Assembly: GCF_024972775.1 (NCBI RefSeq)
Contig: NZ_CP092282.1
Span: forward strand, 1,054,001 to 1,118,000
Length of the DNA: 64,000 nt
Origin: Dehalobacter sp. DCM
GTDB lineage: Bacteria; Bacillota; Desulfitobacteriia; Desulfitobacteriales; Syntrophobotulaceae
Reading direction: 5' to 3'
Made by a program: the position numbers and the translations under genes. The notes beneath the pieces are model-generated. The model made no database searches. It had not been told where the DNA came from and saw nothing but the letters and a program-made list of their open reading frames with translations. This document shows, piece by piece, positions 54,017-62,183 of this stretch. Position 1 is the first letter of the stretch, and every line of letters begins with the position of its first letter.

Positions 54017-55756
54017 TTAAGATTGCTCGTGAGTTTGTTGACGGTTAGTGTAAACCGTGTGCAGCAGATGATGTGACACTTCACCGAGCGGTTCGTATAG
54101 AAATTCCTCATAGAGTTTTTTAATCCCAGGATTTTCGTGAGATTTTCGCAGCGGCATTGTTAGATCCACAGAATAAAGTGATGCGATCCGTGCTTTTCTG
54201 ACAACATCGGTCGTACCATAAGGCTGTCCGCCGCCGCCAATGCACCCTCCCGGGCAGCACATAATTTCAATGAAAGTATAATCAGAACCTTCGCCGTTTT
54301 TTATCATTTCCATGACTTTTTTGGCGTTAGCAAGGCCGTGAGCAATTCCAACTTTTACTTTGCGTCCGGCAAGGTCGATTTCAGCAGTTTTGAAACCTTT
54401 CATTCCGCGTAGGGAAGTGAATTCCAGATCATTCAGTGTGTTTCCTGTTGCTACTTCATAGACCGTACGCAAGGCAGCTTCCATTACTCCGCCGGTTGCG
54501 CCAAACACTGCCGCAGCACCGGTTGATATCCCCAGAGGCGTGTCAAAATCTGTCTCAGGCAGCTTTGAAAAATCAACACCTTCGTGCCGCAGCATACGTG
54601 CAAGTTCTCGGGTTGTGAGAACCACATCGACATCCTGATAGCCGCTTGCAGTCATTTCCGCACGTTGTGCTTCGAATTTTTTCGCCGTGCAGGGCATAAC
54701 GGAAACGACAAAAATATCTGCAGGATTGATTGCGTATTTTTGGGGATAGTACGTTTTGGCCAAAGCACCGAACATTTGCTGGGGTGATTTGCAGCTGGAA
54801 ATATGAGGTAACACTTCCGGATAATAATGTTCCGCATAGTTGATCCATCCGGGGCTGCAAGAGGTTAGCATTGGCAGAACGCCATTATGTTTGATCCGTT
54901 GCAGCAATTCATTACCTTCCTCAATAATCGTCAGATCAGCAGAAAAATCCGTGTCAAAAACCTTATCAAAGCCCAAGTGCCGTAAAGCAGAAACCATTTT
55001 TCCCGTTGCAATTTCACCGGAGGGAAGTCCGAATTCTTCGGCAAGGGAAACACGCACAGAGGGAGCGACTTGCACAATGACATGTTTCCCGGAATCTGAC
55101 AGGGCTTCCCATACCCGGTCGGTATCATCCTTTTCATGGATTGCTCCTACCGGGCAGACTAAGGCACATTGTCCGCAAAGGACACAGGCTACCGCATTCA
55201 ACTGTTTGCCATATTCCGGCGTAATACAAATATCGGTGCTGCGGTTATGGGTGTAAAGGATACCAACTTCCTGAATATGATGGCAGGCTTCGGCGCACCG
55301 TCCGCATTTTATGCATTTATCTGGGTTTCTAACCAAGGCAGGGGTTGACATGTCCATGCTGAAGGTAGGTTTTGTTTTTTCTCCCTGGATATCCCTAACT
55401 CCGAACTTTGCGGCAATTTGTCTGAGTTCACAATTGCCATTACGAATACACGTCAGGCACTCCTGCGGATGGTCGGCAAAAATCAGTTCTAAAATCGTAC
55501 GTACGGTATCTCTTACGCGTGGGGAATTGGTTGTGATTTTCATACCCGGCGCAACGTGCGTGGAACAAGAGGGAACTAAATTTTTATAGCCTTCTACTTC
55601 AACAACACAAACCCGGCAATTCCCTTTGATGCGTTGGTCGGGGTGATGACAAAGCGATGGAAGTTCTATTCCCTGCTGCCTTGCCGCCTCCAATATGGTT
55701 ATTGACGGGGCTACCGTAGCAGGCTTGCCGTTAATAAAAATTTCGATTGAATGCAT
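54017..55756 (-). CDS. hydA: [FeFe]-hydrogenase catalytic subunit, NAD-linked type
   Basis: A 579-residue HndD/HydA-type subunit. N-terminal [2Fe-2S] domain (CHHPDQRIKGNCRVC), His-Cys cluster (HPQECLTCIRNGNC), two [4Fe-4S] motifs (CIKCGRCAEACHH and CVLCGQCALVCPV), then the H-cluster: TSCSPGW (L1, with Ser where most enzymes have the second Cys), VMPCTAKKFEA (L2) and EIMCCPGGCIGGGGQP (L3). The downstream SSCKSPQQMFG carries an extra cysteine. Forms a complex with the HydB and HydC genes, whose reading frames overlap; likely H2-NAD(H) or electron-bifurcating. Cytoplasmic. Confidence 0.93.
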   Translation of the reverse strand: MHSIEIFINGKPATVAPSITILEAARQQGIELPSLCHHPDQRIKGNCRVCVVEVEGYKNLVPSCSTHVAPGMKITTNSPRVRDTVRTILELIFADHPQECLTCIRNGNCELRQIAAKFGVRDIQGEKTKPTFSMDMSTPALVRNPDKCIKCGRCAEACHHIQEVGILYTHNRSTDICITPEYGKQLNAVACVLCGQCALVCPVGAIHEKDDTDRVWEALSDSGKHVIVQVAPSVRVSLAEEFGLPSGEIATGKMVSALRHLGFDKVFDTDFSADLTIIEEGNELLQRIKHNGVLPMLTSCSPGWINYAEHYYPEVLPHISSCKSPQQMFGALAKTYYPQKYAINPADIFVVSVMPCTAKKFEAQRAEMTASGYQDVDVVLTTRELARMLRHEGVDFSKLPETDFDTPLGISTGAAAVFGATGGVMEAALRTVYEVATGNTLNDLEFTSLRGMKGFKTAEIDLAGRKVKVGIAHGLANAKKVMEMIKNGEGSDYTFIEIMCCPGGCIGGGGQPYGTTDVVRKARIASLYSVDLTMPLRKSHENPGIKKLYEEFLYEPLGEVSHHLLHTVYTNRQQTHEQS

Positions 55757-57042
55757 TATGCAGTTACCTCCTTGTTATGTGATAATTGGTTGTCCTGGCA
55801 GGCAGCAAGGTATTCTTCAGCATAATACATGAGGGAAGAGTGTAAGCTGTTCCCGGCAGCTTGCCCAAGGCCGCAAAAGGAGGCATCCTGTATGGCACGG
55901 GTATATCGCGTAAGGGTGTCAATATCCGTTTTTACAGCTTTTCGGGACAGCAGTCTATCCATAATAATGTTTGTTTGTCTTAGGCCCTCTCTGCAAGGCG
56001 TGCATTTACCGCAGCTTTCATGCAAAAAGAAACGCAGGCGGTTATGAACGTTAGCCAGAATAGACCGTGTATCGTCCAAGACGAATACAGCTCCTGAACC
56101 GATCGTGATTCCGGTCTTTGCACAAGCCAGATACTCAAGGGGGGTGTCGAGTAAATCCGGTGGTATCAGCACTCCGGATGCCCCGCCGATATTGACCGCT
56201 TTGATCGCGCGGCCAGGTTTAGTTCCTTCCCCGTACTTATTGATAATCTGATTGAAAGAAATACCAAAGGGAACTTCATATAAACCACGGCGATTGACAT
56301 CCCCTGAAAGAGATATTAATTTCGTCCCGGGACTGTCTTGGGTACCCAAGGAACGATACCATTTTGCGCCATTTTGGATTATTTTTGGTATATTTGACAG
56401 GGTCTCCACGTTATTGATTAACGTTGGTTTATTCCAGAGACCTGCCTCGGTTGGATAGGGTGGTTTTAACCGAGGGCGTCCTTTTTTTCCCTCTATCGAA
56501 GAGATTAATGCGGTTTCTTCGCCACATAGATAGCTGCCGGCACCTGAAAATAATTCCAAAGTGAAGTTATAGCTGCTTCCCATGATATTTGATCCTAATA
56601 ATCCGCTCTTTTGAGCTTCAATAATGCTTTCCCGCATAATTCTTTGCGCTTCGGGATATTCATGACGGATATAAATATAACCATGGCCTGCTCCAGCTAA
56701 AAAAGCTGCGATAGTAATTCCTTCAAGTAATTGAAACGGGATGTGCGTCATAATGAACCGGTCTTTAAATGTGCCTGGTTCTCCTTCATCAGCATTGCAA
56801 ATGATATACCTGAGATCACTGGGGTTTGAACGTACCATTTTGATTTTATTTGCTGTCGGAAAGGCAGCGCCGCCTCGTCCCCGAAGCCCTGCTTCTTCAA
56901 TTTCTTTGATTGCGGTTTCAGGAGCTTGCTCTAAAACTTTTTTCAGAGCAGTATATCCTCCGTGGCAGCAATATGTCGGTAAATCGACATAACGATCAGG
57001 GCAAATATTGAAAATAAGTTCATGATTAAGCACTCTGCTCAT
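55756..57042 (-). CDS. hydB: NuoF-like flavoprotein subunit of the NAD-linked hydrogenase
   Basis: A 428-residue FMN/NAD-binding subunit: GLRGRGGAAFPTANKI (NAD), CNADEGEPGTFKDR (FMN), GSGAVFVLDDTR and the N3-type [4Fe-4S] motif ESCGKCTPCREG. It lacks the N-terminal thioredoxin-like [2Fe-2S] domain and the C-terminal ferredoxin domain found in long HydB subunits (about 600 residues), so it is close to plain NuoF. Its stop overlaps the hydA start by one base, and its own start overlaps hydC by 17 bases. Confidence 0.93.
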   Translation of the reverse strand: MSRVLNHELIFNICPDRYVDLPTYCCHGGYTALKKVLEQAPETAIKEIEEAGLRGRGGAAFPTANKIKMVRSNPSDLRYIICNADEGEPGTFKDRFIMTHIPFQLLEGITIAAFLAGAGHGYIYIRHEYPEAQRIMRESIIEAQKSGLLGSNIMGSSYNFTLELFSGAGSYLCGEETALISSIEGKKGRPRLKPPYPTEAGLWNKPTLINNVETLSNIPKIIQNGAKWYRSLGTQDSPGTKLISLSGDVNRRGLYEVPFGISFNQIINKYGEGTKPGRAIKAVNIGGASGVLIPPDLLDTPLEYLACAKTGITIGSGAVFVLDDTRSILANVHNRLRFFLHESCGKCTPCREGLRQTNIIMDRLLSRKAVKTDIDTLTRYTRAIQDASFCGLGQAAGNSLHSSLMYYAEEYLAACQDNQLSHNKEVTA

Positions 57043-57505
57043 TTTGGTGTTCCTTTCTTAAACGACGTATTATGGACACCGCACTATCAGGGGTCAGGTT
57101 ACCGTATATTGTTTCATCTATTTTAATTGCAGGAGACATATAACAAGCGCCCAGACAATTGACACATTCCAAAGTAAAGAGCCTATCCGGTGTCGTTTGA
57201 CCGGCTATGATTCCTAATTCTTTTTCGATCGAAGTAAGAATAAGTGCTTTTTGGGCGTTTTCACAGGGGGCATTAGAACAAACCCGTATAACATGACTGC
57301 CTCTGGGTTTTAGAGATACCTCGCTATAAAATGACGCGGTAGAGTAAACCCTGCTTCGTGAAATATTCATTTCACTGGCGATTTCATTCACGGCCTCTTC
57401 GCTGAGATAATTCAGGGGGGCAGCGTCCTGGACAGCGAGAATAATTTGAAGCAGTAATCCCGTGTTACCGCCATATTGGCGAATAATTTCTTTTATTGAA
57501 TTCAT
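57026..57505 (-). CDS. hydC: NuoE-like [2Fe-2S] subunit of the NAD-linked hydrogenase
   Basis: A 159-residue thioredoxin-like ferredoxin with the four ligands in CSNAPCENA and CVNCLGACYMSP, as in NuoE/HydC. N-terminal helical region about 1-60. It relays electrons between the flavoprotein and HydA. First gene of the minus-strand operon, followed by hydB and hydA. An inverted repeat resembling a Rex operator lies about 160 bases upstream. Confidence 0.92.
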   Translation of the reverse strand: MNSIKEIIRQYGGNTGLLLQIILAVQDAAPLNYLSEEAVNEIASEMNISRSRVYSTASFYSEVSLKPRGSHVIRVCSNAPCENAQKALILTSIEKELGIIAGQTTPDRLFTLECVNCLGACYMSPAIKIDETIYGNLTPDSAVSIIRRLRKEHQNEQSA

Positions 57506-57664
57506 ACGGCCCGTCTCTCCCTCTCTAAAATTAAATTATTTTGCAGCTAGTGTAAGATAACGAGAAGTATAATTCAAGAAAAGTTATATATTAAACAAAG
57601 TCACATGAAGTAGAATCAGATTTGTTGAACGATATTTAAAAATTGCATAATATAAGTCATGATA

Positions 57665-57682
57665 TTGATAAAACTTTATCAA
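57665..57682 (-). promoter_or_regulatory. Candidate Rex operator upstream of the hydrogenase operon
   Basis: TTGATAAAACTTTATCAA: a perfect 7-4-7 palindrome with the architecture of Rex sites in Clostridia (TTGTTAA-N4-TTAACAA), differing at one position per arm. It lies between hydC and rex. Confidence 0.5.
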
Positions 57683-57766
57683 ACTATATTGGATTAAATT
57701 GAGCGAAAACCGTATGTACCAGATCCTGTGACAGAAGACTATCGATATCTCTGTGTAAAGATAAAA

Positions 57767-57803
57767 CGGTGTTGCATACTATTTTTGAAGTTATACAACA
57801 CCG
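57767..57803 (-). terminator. Terminator of rex
   Basis: CGGTGTTG (57767-57774) and CAACACCG (57796-57803) pair with a further TATA core, followed by TTTT on the minus strand. Confidence 0.7.
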
Positions 57804-57874
57804 CATACTATCTGTTATAACAATGTGAAACGGATTTGATTAGCATAAAGAATATACGCAAGAATACAGCAATT

Positions 57875-58516
57875 TTAACCCTTTTCTTTCATATTATACC
57901 CTAATACCATGAGACAGTCGATGAGATGTGTATTCTCTACAATGATGTCTTCCGGCAAGTTTAATTCCACAGGAGAGAAATTCCATATGGATTTTATTCC
58001 TAAATCAGCTACCAGGCCGGCAACTTCCCTTGCATTATTTTCAGGTACCGTCAAAACAGCAATGTCGACCTGATTTGTGTTTGCGAAAACAGCAAGATCA
58101 TTGATATGCAGGACCTCAAGGCCGCGAATTTTTTCTCCGACCAAAAGGGGATTGATATCAAAAATGCCTATGGTTTTGAAACCGCTTTTGTCAAAATTGC
58201 TGTGCTTGGCCAGAGCATGCCCCAAACTTCCCGCACCGATGATCACCATGGTATGTATGTTGTTGAGTCCCAATAGCTTATGAATTTCCTGGCACAGGAA
58301 GCAGACATCATATCCATAACCTTGCAGGCCGTTGCCACCAAAGCTGAAGAAATCCTGGCGAACCTGGGATGATGTTAAACCCATTCTGTTCCCCAGGTCT
58401 TTTGATGATATTCTGCTGATACCCATTTGTTGAAGGGTAGACAAATAGCGATAATATCTCGGTAATCGCTTTATGACCTGGCTTGATATTTTTTTCTCAG
58501 TGACCAACAATACCAC
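57875..58516 (-). CDS. rex: Redox-sensing transcriptional repressor Rex
   Basis: About 210 residues. N-terminal winged helix (LPRYYRYLSTLQQMG and SSQVRQDFFSFGG), then the NAD(H)-binding Rossmann domain VIIGAGSLGHALAKH. It represses fermentation and hydrogenase genes when NADH/NAD is low. The longest frame starts with GTG at 58516, but AGGTGG overlaps it; a TTG at 58507 (M-V-T-E-K-K) is spaced better. Same strand as the hydrogenase operon, with its own terminator in between. Confidence 0.93.
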   Translation of the reverse strand: MVLLVTEKKISSQVIKRLPRYYRYLSTLQQMGISRISSKDLGNRMGLTSSQVRQDFFSFGGNGLQGYGYDVCFLCQEIHKLLGLNNIHTMVIIGAGSLGHALAKHSNFDKSGFKTIGIFDINPLLVGEKIRGLEVLHINDLAVFANTNQVDIAVLTVPENNAREVAGLVADLGIKSIWNFSPVELNLPEDIIVENTHLIDCLMVLGYNMKEKG

Positions 58517-58611
58517 CTCATAACAAATAATGCTTCTAGTATAGCATATCCGCTGAAAAGATGGCGATCTTCATAATGCTTTTCGTCAATGATTGTTTCA
58601 GTACACTAGAA

Positions 58612-58640
58612 AAGGCTATTGGCTTATTGCCAATAGCCTT
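58612..58640 (-). terminator. Terminator of the zinc-ribbon gene
   Basis: AAGGCTATTGGC (58612-58623) and GCCAATAGCCTT (58629-58640) form a perfect 12-bp stem with TTATT loop; TTTT follows on the minus strand. Confidence 0.8.
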
Positions 58641-58715
58641 ATTCTAATGTTACCGTATCCGTAGTCTGCTATGCTGACAGGTCACCATGTCAACTATCGC
58701 GAATCAAAAGATTGA

Positions 58716-58856
58716 CTATTTGTTATTCGATTCATCCGTCAATTCGACTTTGCAAAAAGGACATTTCTTTTGTTTTACGCCTCCGACTACGGGTAGTTTT
58801 TTTCCACAATTAGGGCATACAACAGCTTTTGTTGCTTCACTTGGTCTAAAACACAT
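58716..58856 (-). CDS. 46-residue zinc-ribbon protein
   Basis: Minus-strand ORF starting M-C-F-R-P-S-E-A-T-K and containing CPNCGKK and KKCPFCK, a four-cysteine zinc ribbon (C-x2-C..C-x2-C). A strong GGGAGGT lies just before the ATG. A -24/-12 sigma-54 promoter directly upstream (58888-58903), divergent from that of the third molybdoenzyme operon, makes it a member of the regulon. Small ribbons of this kind often bind zinc or iron. Too small for function to be inferred; a redox or regulatory role is possible. Confidence 0.78.
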   Translation of the reverse strand: MCFRPSEATKAVVCPNCGKKLPVVGGVKQKKCPFCKVELTDESNNK

Positions 58857-58887
58857 AAATGATACCTCCCTTCTCTAAAAGCATACA

Positions 58888-58903
58888 TGCAAGATATATG
58901 CCA
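58888..58903 (-). promoter_or_regulatory. Sigma-54 promoter of the zinc-ribbon gene (minus strand)
   Basis: Reads TGGCATATATCTTGCA on the minus strand: -24 TGGCAT, five bases, -12 TTGCA. About 30 bases before the ATG, a tight fit to a short leader. Confidence 0.8.
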
Positions 58904-59080
58904 CCTCCTATTTTTGAATTAATTATTGATAAAACCTTGATACAAGCGCATCCCAGAAGGGTATTTCAAAACAGTCAGCGCGTAAACAATCTCTTTTTAC
59001 GATTGATTAGATATGGATAGAGTGGATATCACTGGAGATAAGCGGCAAGCTGCAGATTCTTTTTTTGCAATACAATCTCG

Positions 59081-59090
59081 TTTTAGGATT
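59081..59090 (-). promoter_or_regulatory. AATCCTAAAA motif in the shared intergenic region
   Basis: TTTTAGGATT on the plus strand, AATCCTAAAA on the minus. It lies about 178 bases from the minus-strand -24 element and 222 bases from the plus-strand one at 59312, so it could serve either. Same motif as upstream of both molybdoenzyme copies. Confidence 0.45.
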
Positions 59091-59311
59091 AATATGGCTT
59101 TATTGAATTATCTGCACATTAGTATGGCTCAATGTCACACAATTTATTTCATGCTTGCTGCAATAATTCGGGGGATGGTATAATTCATTGCTGAGACTAT
59201 TTTCTAATATCGCAGATTAAAATTGGATTATTTTTTTCATTTTGATAAAATCGATTATTGACTCAAAAGCAAAAAGCCTGATTTTATCGGGTTTTCAGCA
59301 TTAGTGTTCTC

Positions 59312-59327
59312 TGGCATAATACTTGCA
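59312..59327 (+). promoter_or_regulatory. Sigma-54 promoter of the third molybdoenzyme operon
   Basis: TGGCATAATACTTGCA: -24 TGGCAT, five-base spacer, -12 TTGCA, about 62 bases before the ATG. TTTCAGCA lies 19 bases upstream of TGG (59293), the same distance as at copy 1 (38197). Confidence 0.8.
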
Positions 59328-59389
59328 TATATTTCATACAGGGTTTAAAGTGAACTTTTTCATAAAATATTTAAATCTGGAGGCATCAG

Positions 59390-61621
59390 ATGAACAGAAA
59401 TGTTGATTTGGAACAAGAAGGTATTGAGATCAAGAAATCTTGTTGCTATTTTTGTCATCAGAACTGCGGCGTTAACGCCTATGTCAAAGATGGCAAAGTC
59501 TTAGCAATCGAAGGCGATCCCGATTTTCCGACCAATACCGGTGGATTATGCTGCCGTGGAAACATCGCCTTACTGCACCTTGATCATCCCGAGCGCATCA
59601 ATTATCCTCTCAAAAGAGTCGGTAAGAAGGGCGAAGGGAAATGGGAACAAATTCCCTGGGATCAGGCGATCAGCGAAATCGCAGCGAAACTCGCTGCTAT
59701 ACGGGACGAATTTGGTGCTGAAGCTGTAGCAACAGCTGGCGGCACCCAGCGTACGGATGACTGGGCCCGCCGTCGTTTTATGAATCTTTTCGGCAGCCCG
59801 AATGGCTTCCATAATGCACTGCTTTGCTGGATTCCTACTTTTATGGTAGAAACCGCAGTCTGCGGCTGGAGTCCGTTTGAAATTGACTTAGGCTCCAGCA
59901 AATGTCTGGTACTCTGGGGACAAAACCCAGGAGCTTCCAGCATGCCGGAGATGCACCATCTGACAGAGCTTAGAGAAAAAGGTCTAAAAATTATTGTAAT
60001 CGACCCCCGATTCACTGAAACAGCCGCTAAGTGTGACATGTGGCTGCCGGTACGTCCGGGTTCTGATCTCGCCCTCGCCTTGGCTTGGCTGAATGTCATA
60101 CTCTATGAAGGCTTGTACGATCCGGATTTTGTTGAGAATCAATGTGTCGGATTCGGTGAATTATTTGCCCATGTTGAACAATTTACACCGGAATGGGCAG
60201 AGCCGTTGACCTGGATTCCTGCCGAACAGATCAGAGAGAGTGCCAGAATGTATGCCATGAACAGACCGGGTAACATTCAGTGGGGAACTGCCTGTGACCA
60301 GCAAGGTAAACCATCGGGAGCTCTCATGCATGCGCGTGCCCTTCTCAGGGCAGTCACCGGCAATCTTGATGCGCCAGGTTCTGACCTCTTGACCGGCCCG
60401 AGCTTGGAATACATCACGGATGAAGAGATGGAAGGCAACGAGTTCCTTAAGGATGAGCAAAAAGCAAAACAGATCGGTGCTGACAAGTTTAAACTTTGTA
60501 CTTGGCCGGGCTATAGTAAGATTTGTGAAACGACTAAGAAAGTTTGGGGTAAAGTTCCAACCGCTGAATGGATGTGTGAGGCACATGCGCCTTCAGTTTT
60601 CAGAGCTATTCTTACCGGTGAACCATATCAAGTCAAAGCGATGATTGTTAATGCTACCAATCCGATCAATTCTTATGGCGAGAGTAAACTGACGTTGGAA
60701 GCCCTAAGGAAAGTGGACTTTCTGGTTACCTGTGACTATTGGATGACGCCGACTGCGGTACTTTCCGATTATGTTCTGCCGATTGCCGGCGCTCTTGAGC
60801 GTCCGACCATCACCAGCAGCTATGGCTGTACAGACTTCCTGCTGGCATCACAGCGTGCGATTCAGCCGATGTACGAACGCCGCAATGATTATAACTTCTG
60901 GAAAGATCTCGGCGTTGCCCTAGGTCAAGCTGAACATTGGCCTTGGGAAACCGTCGAAGATGCATATTTTGCTAAAATCGAACCGCTTGGCTATGGCACT
61001 GAGAACTATGATCAGTTCGTCGAATGGTACCGTTTCCACTTCCCAGAGAGAGAATATCAGAAATACTTGAGACAGGGATTTGCAACCCCCTCCGGAAAAG
61101 TAGAGCTATATTCCAGTATCCTGGAGGAGCTCGGTTATCCGCCAATGCCCGAATATACAGGCCCTGCAGAGAATGAGAACGACAATCCGGAACTAGCGCA
61201 GGAATACCCGCTCGTGCTCTCTACCGGTAATGGATTTATGCCGTTTCATCATTCAGAACATTTCAATATAAGAAGTGTTCGTTATATCAATCATGAACCG
61301 CATTTCCAAATCAACCCGGAAACAGCAAAAGAGTACGGTATTAAGGAAAATGACTGGGTCTGGATCGAAACCAAACGCGGCAGAATCAAACAAAGAGCCG
61401 ATGTCACCCAGGCTGTAGCACCGAAAGTTATAATCACCGAGCGAGGCTGGTGGTTCCCAGAGAGAGACATCAATGAGCCGGTTCTTGGCGGATGTCTGGA
61501 ATCAAATACCAATGTTTTAACCAGTACAAGCGATGAAGACTGTGACCCGATCAGCGGAACCTGGGCTAATAGAGGTTTGTTATGCAAAATTTACAAGGTA
61601 GACGGAAAGGAGGGGAAGTAA
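59390..61621 (+). CDS. DMSO-reductase-family molybdopterin oxidoreductase, third operon catalytic subunit
   Basis: A 743-residue bis-MGD enzyme with a canonical N-terminal cluster site, C19-x2-C22-x3-C26-x27-C54, unlike the duplicated enzymes. Cys146 (LLCWIP) is the likely Mo ligand. MGD segments: VLWGQNPGASSMPEM, IDPRFTETAAKCDMWLPVRPGSD and TERGWWFPERD. No Tat signal, so it probably faces the cytoplasm. Followed by the four-cluster Fe-S subunit (start one base after the stop codon) and a membrane anchor. Together they resemble a Psr/Dms-type complex linked to the quinone pool. Substrate unknown. ATG with a good GGAGG upstream. Confidence 0.85.
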   Translation: MNRNVDLEQEGIEIKKSCCYFCHQNCGVNAYVKDGKVLAIEGDPDFPTNTGGLCCRGNIALLHLDHPERINYPLKRVGKKGEGKWEQIPWDQAISEIAAKLAAIRDEFGAEAVATAGGTQRTDDWARRRFMNLFGSPNGFHNALLCWIPTFMVETAVCGWSPFEIDLGSSKCLVLWGQNPGASSMPEMHHLTELREKGLKIIVIDPRFTETAAKCDMWLPVRPGSDLALALAWLNVILYEGLYDPDFVENQCVGFGELFAHVEQFTPEWAEPLTWIPAEQIRESARMYAMNRPGNIQWGTACDQQGKPSGALMHARALLRAVTGNLDAPGSDLLTGPSLEYITDEEMEGNEFLKDEQKAKQIGADKFKLCTWPGYSKICETTKKVWGKVPTAEWMCEAHAPSVFRAILTGEPYQVKAMIVNATNPINSYGESKLTLEALRKVDFLVTCDYWMTPTAVLSDYVLPIAGALERPTITSSYGCTDFLLASQRAIQPMYERRNDYNFWKDLGVALGQAEHWPWETVEDAYFAKIEPLGYGTENYDQFVEWYRFHFPEREYQKYLRQGFATPSGKVELYSSILEELGYPPMPEYTGPAENENDNPELAQEYPLVLSTGNGFMPFHHSEHFNIRSVRYINHEPHFQINPETAKEYGIKENDWVWIETKRGRIKQRADVTQAVAPKVIITERGWWFPERDINEPVLGGCLESNTNVLTSTSDEDCDPISGTWANRGLLCKIYKVDGKEGK

Positions 61622-61622
61622 C

Positions 61623-62183
61623 ATGGCACGTTATGCAATGGTAATGGATACCCGAGCATGTGTCGGCTGCCAATCCTGTACGGTGGCCTGCAGAACCCAT
61701 AATAATCTTCCGGTGGATATGATGTACAACCCGGTGACGACAGTGGGACCGGAAGGGGTATTCCCTGATCTGCACATGATTCATATTCCTTTGATCTGTA
61801 TGCATTGTGAAAATACACCTTGTGTCGATGCCTGCCCGACCGGTGCTTCCCAGCGCCGTGATGACGGAATCATTTTTGTCGAAGAAAAGAAATGTGTCAG
61901 CTGCAAAGCCTGTGTTATGGCTTGCCCCTATGGCGCCCGTGTTTGCAACCATGAAAAAGGTGTTATCCAGAAATGCGATTTCTGTATGGACCGTGTCGAC
62001 AAAGGCAATGTTCCCCGCTGCGTCCAAACCTGTCACCAGAAAGCCCGTACTTTCGGCGATCTGGACGACCCAAACAGCGAAGTTTCCAAGCTGATTAAGA
62101 AACACAATGCCGTTCGTTTGCTTGGTGAACTCGGAACAGAACCCTATGTATTCTATATTGGATTGGAGGCGCAGATCCGATGA
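61623..62183 (+). CDS. Four-cluster [4Fe-4S] subunit (DmsB/NrfC type)
   Basis: 186 residues with four ferredoxin motifs: CVGCQSCTVACRTHN, CMHCENTPCVDACPTGA, CVSCKACVMACPYGA and CDFCMDRVDKGNVPRCVQTC. It bridges the catalytic subunit and the membrane anchor. The stop codon overlaps the next ATG. Roughly twice the size of the 111-residue subunit of the duplicated enzymes. Confidence 0.9.
   Translation: MARYAMVMDTRACVGCQSCTVACRTHNNLPVDMMYNPVTTVGPEGVFPDLHMIHIPLICMHCENTPCVDACPTGASQRRDDGIIFVEEKKCVSCKACVMACPYGARVCNHEKGVIQKCDFCMDRVDKGNVPRCVQTCHQKARTFGDLDDPNSEVSKLIKKHNAVRLLGELGTEPYVFYIGLEAQIR

Noticed and set aside
57630-57655. TTGTTGAACGATATTTAAAAA near the hydrogenase as a Rex site
   Set aside because: The second arm does not match TTAACAA; the perfect palindrome at 57665 is the better candidate.
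58687-58878. Plus-strand ORF of 63 codons before the third Mo operon
   Set aside because: It is antisense to the zinc-ribbon gene, which has a strong Shine-Dalgarno and a four-cysteine pattern.
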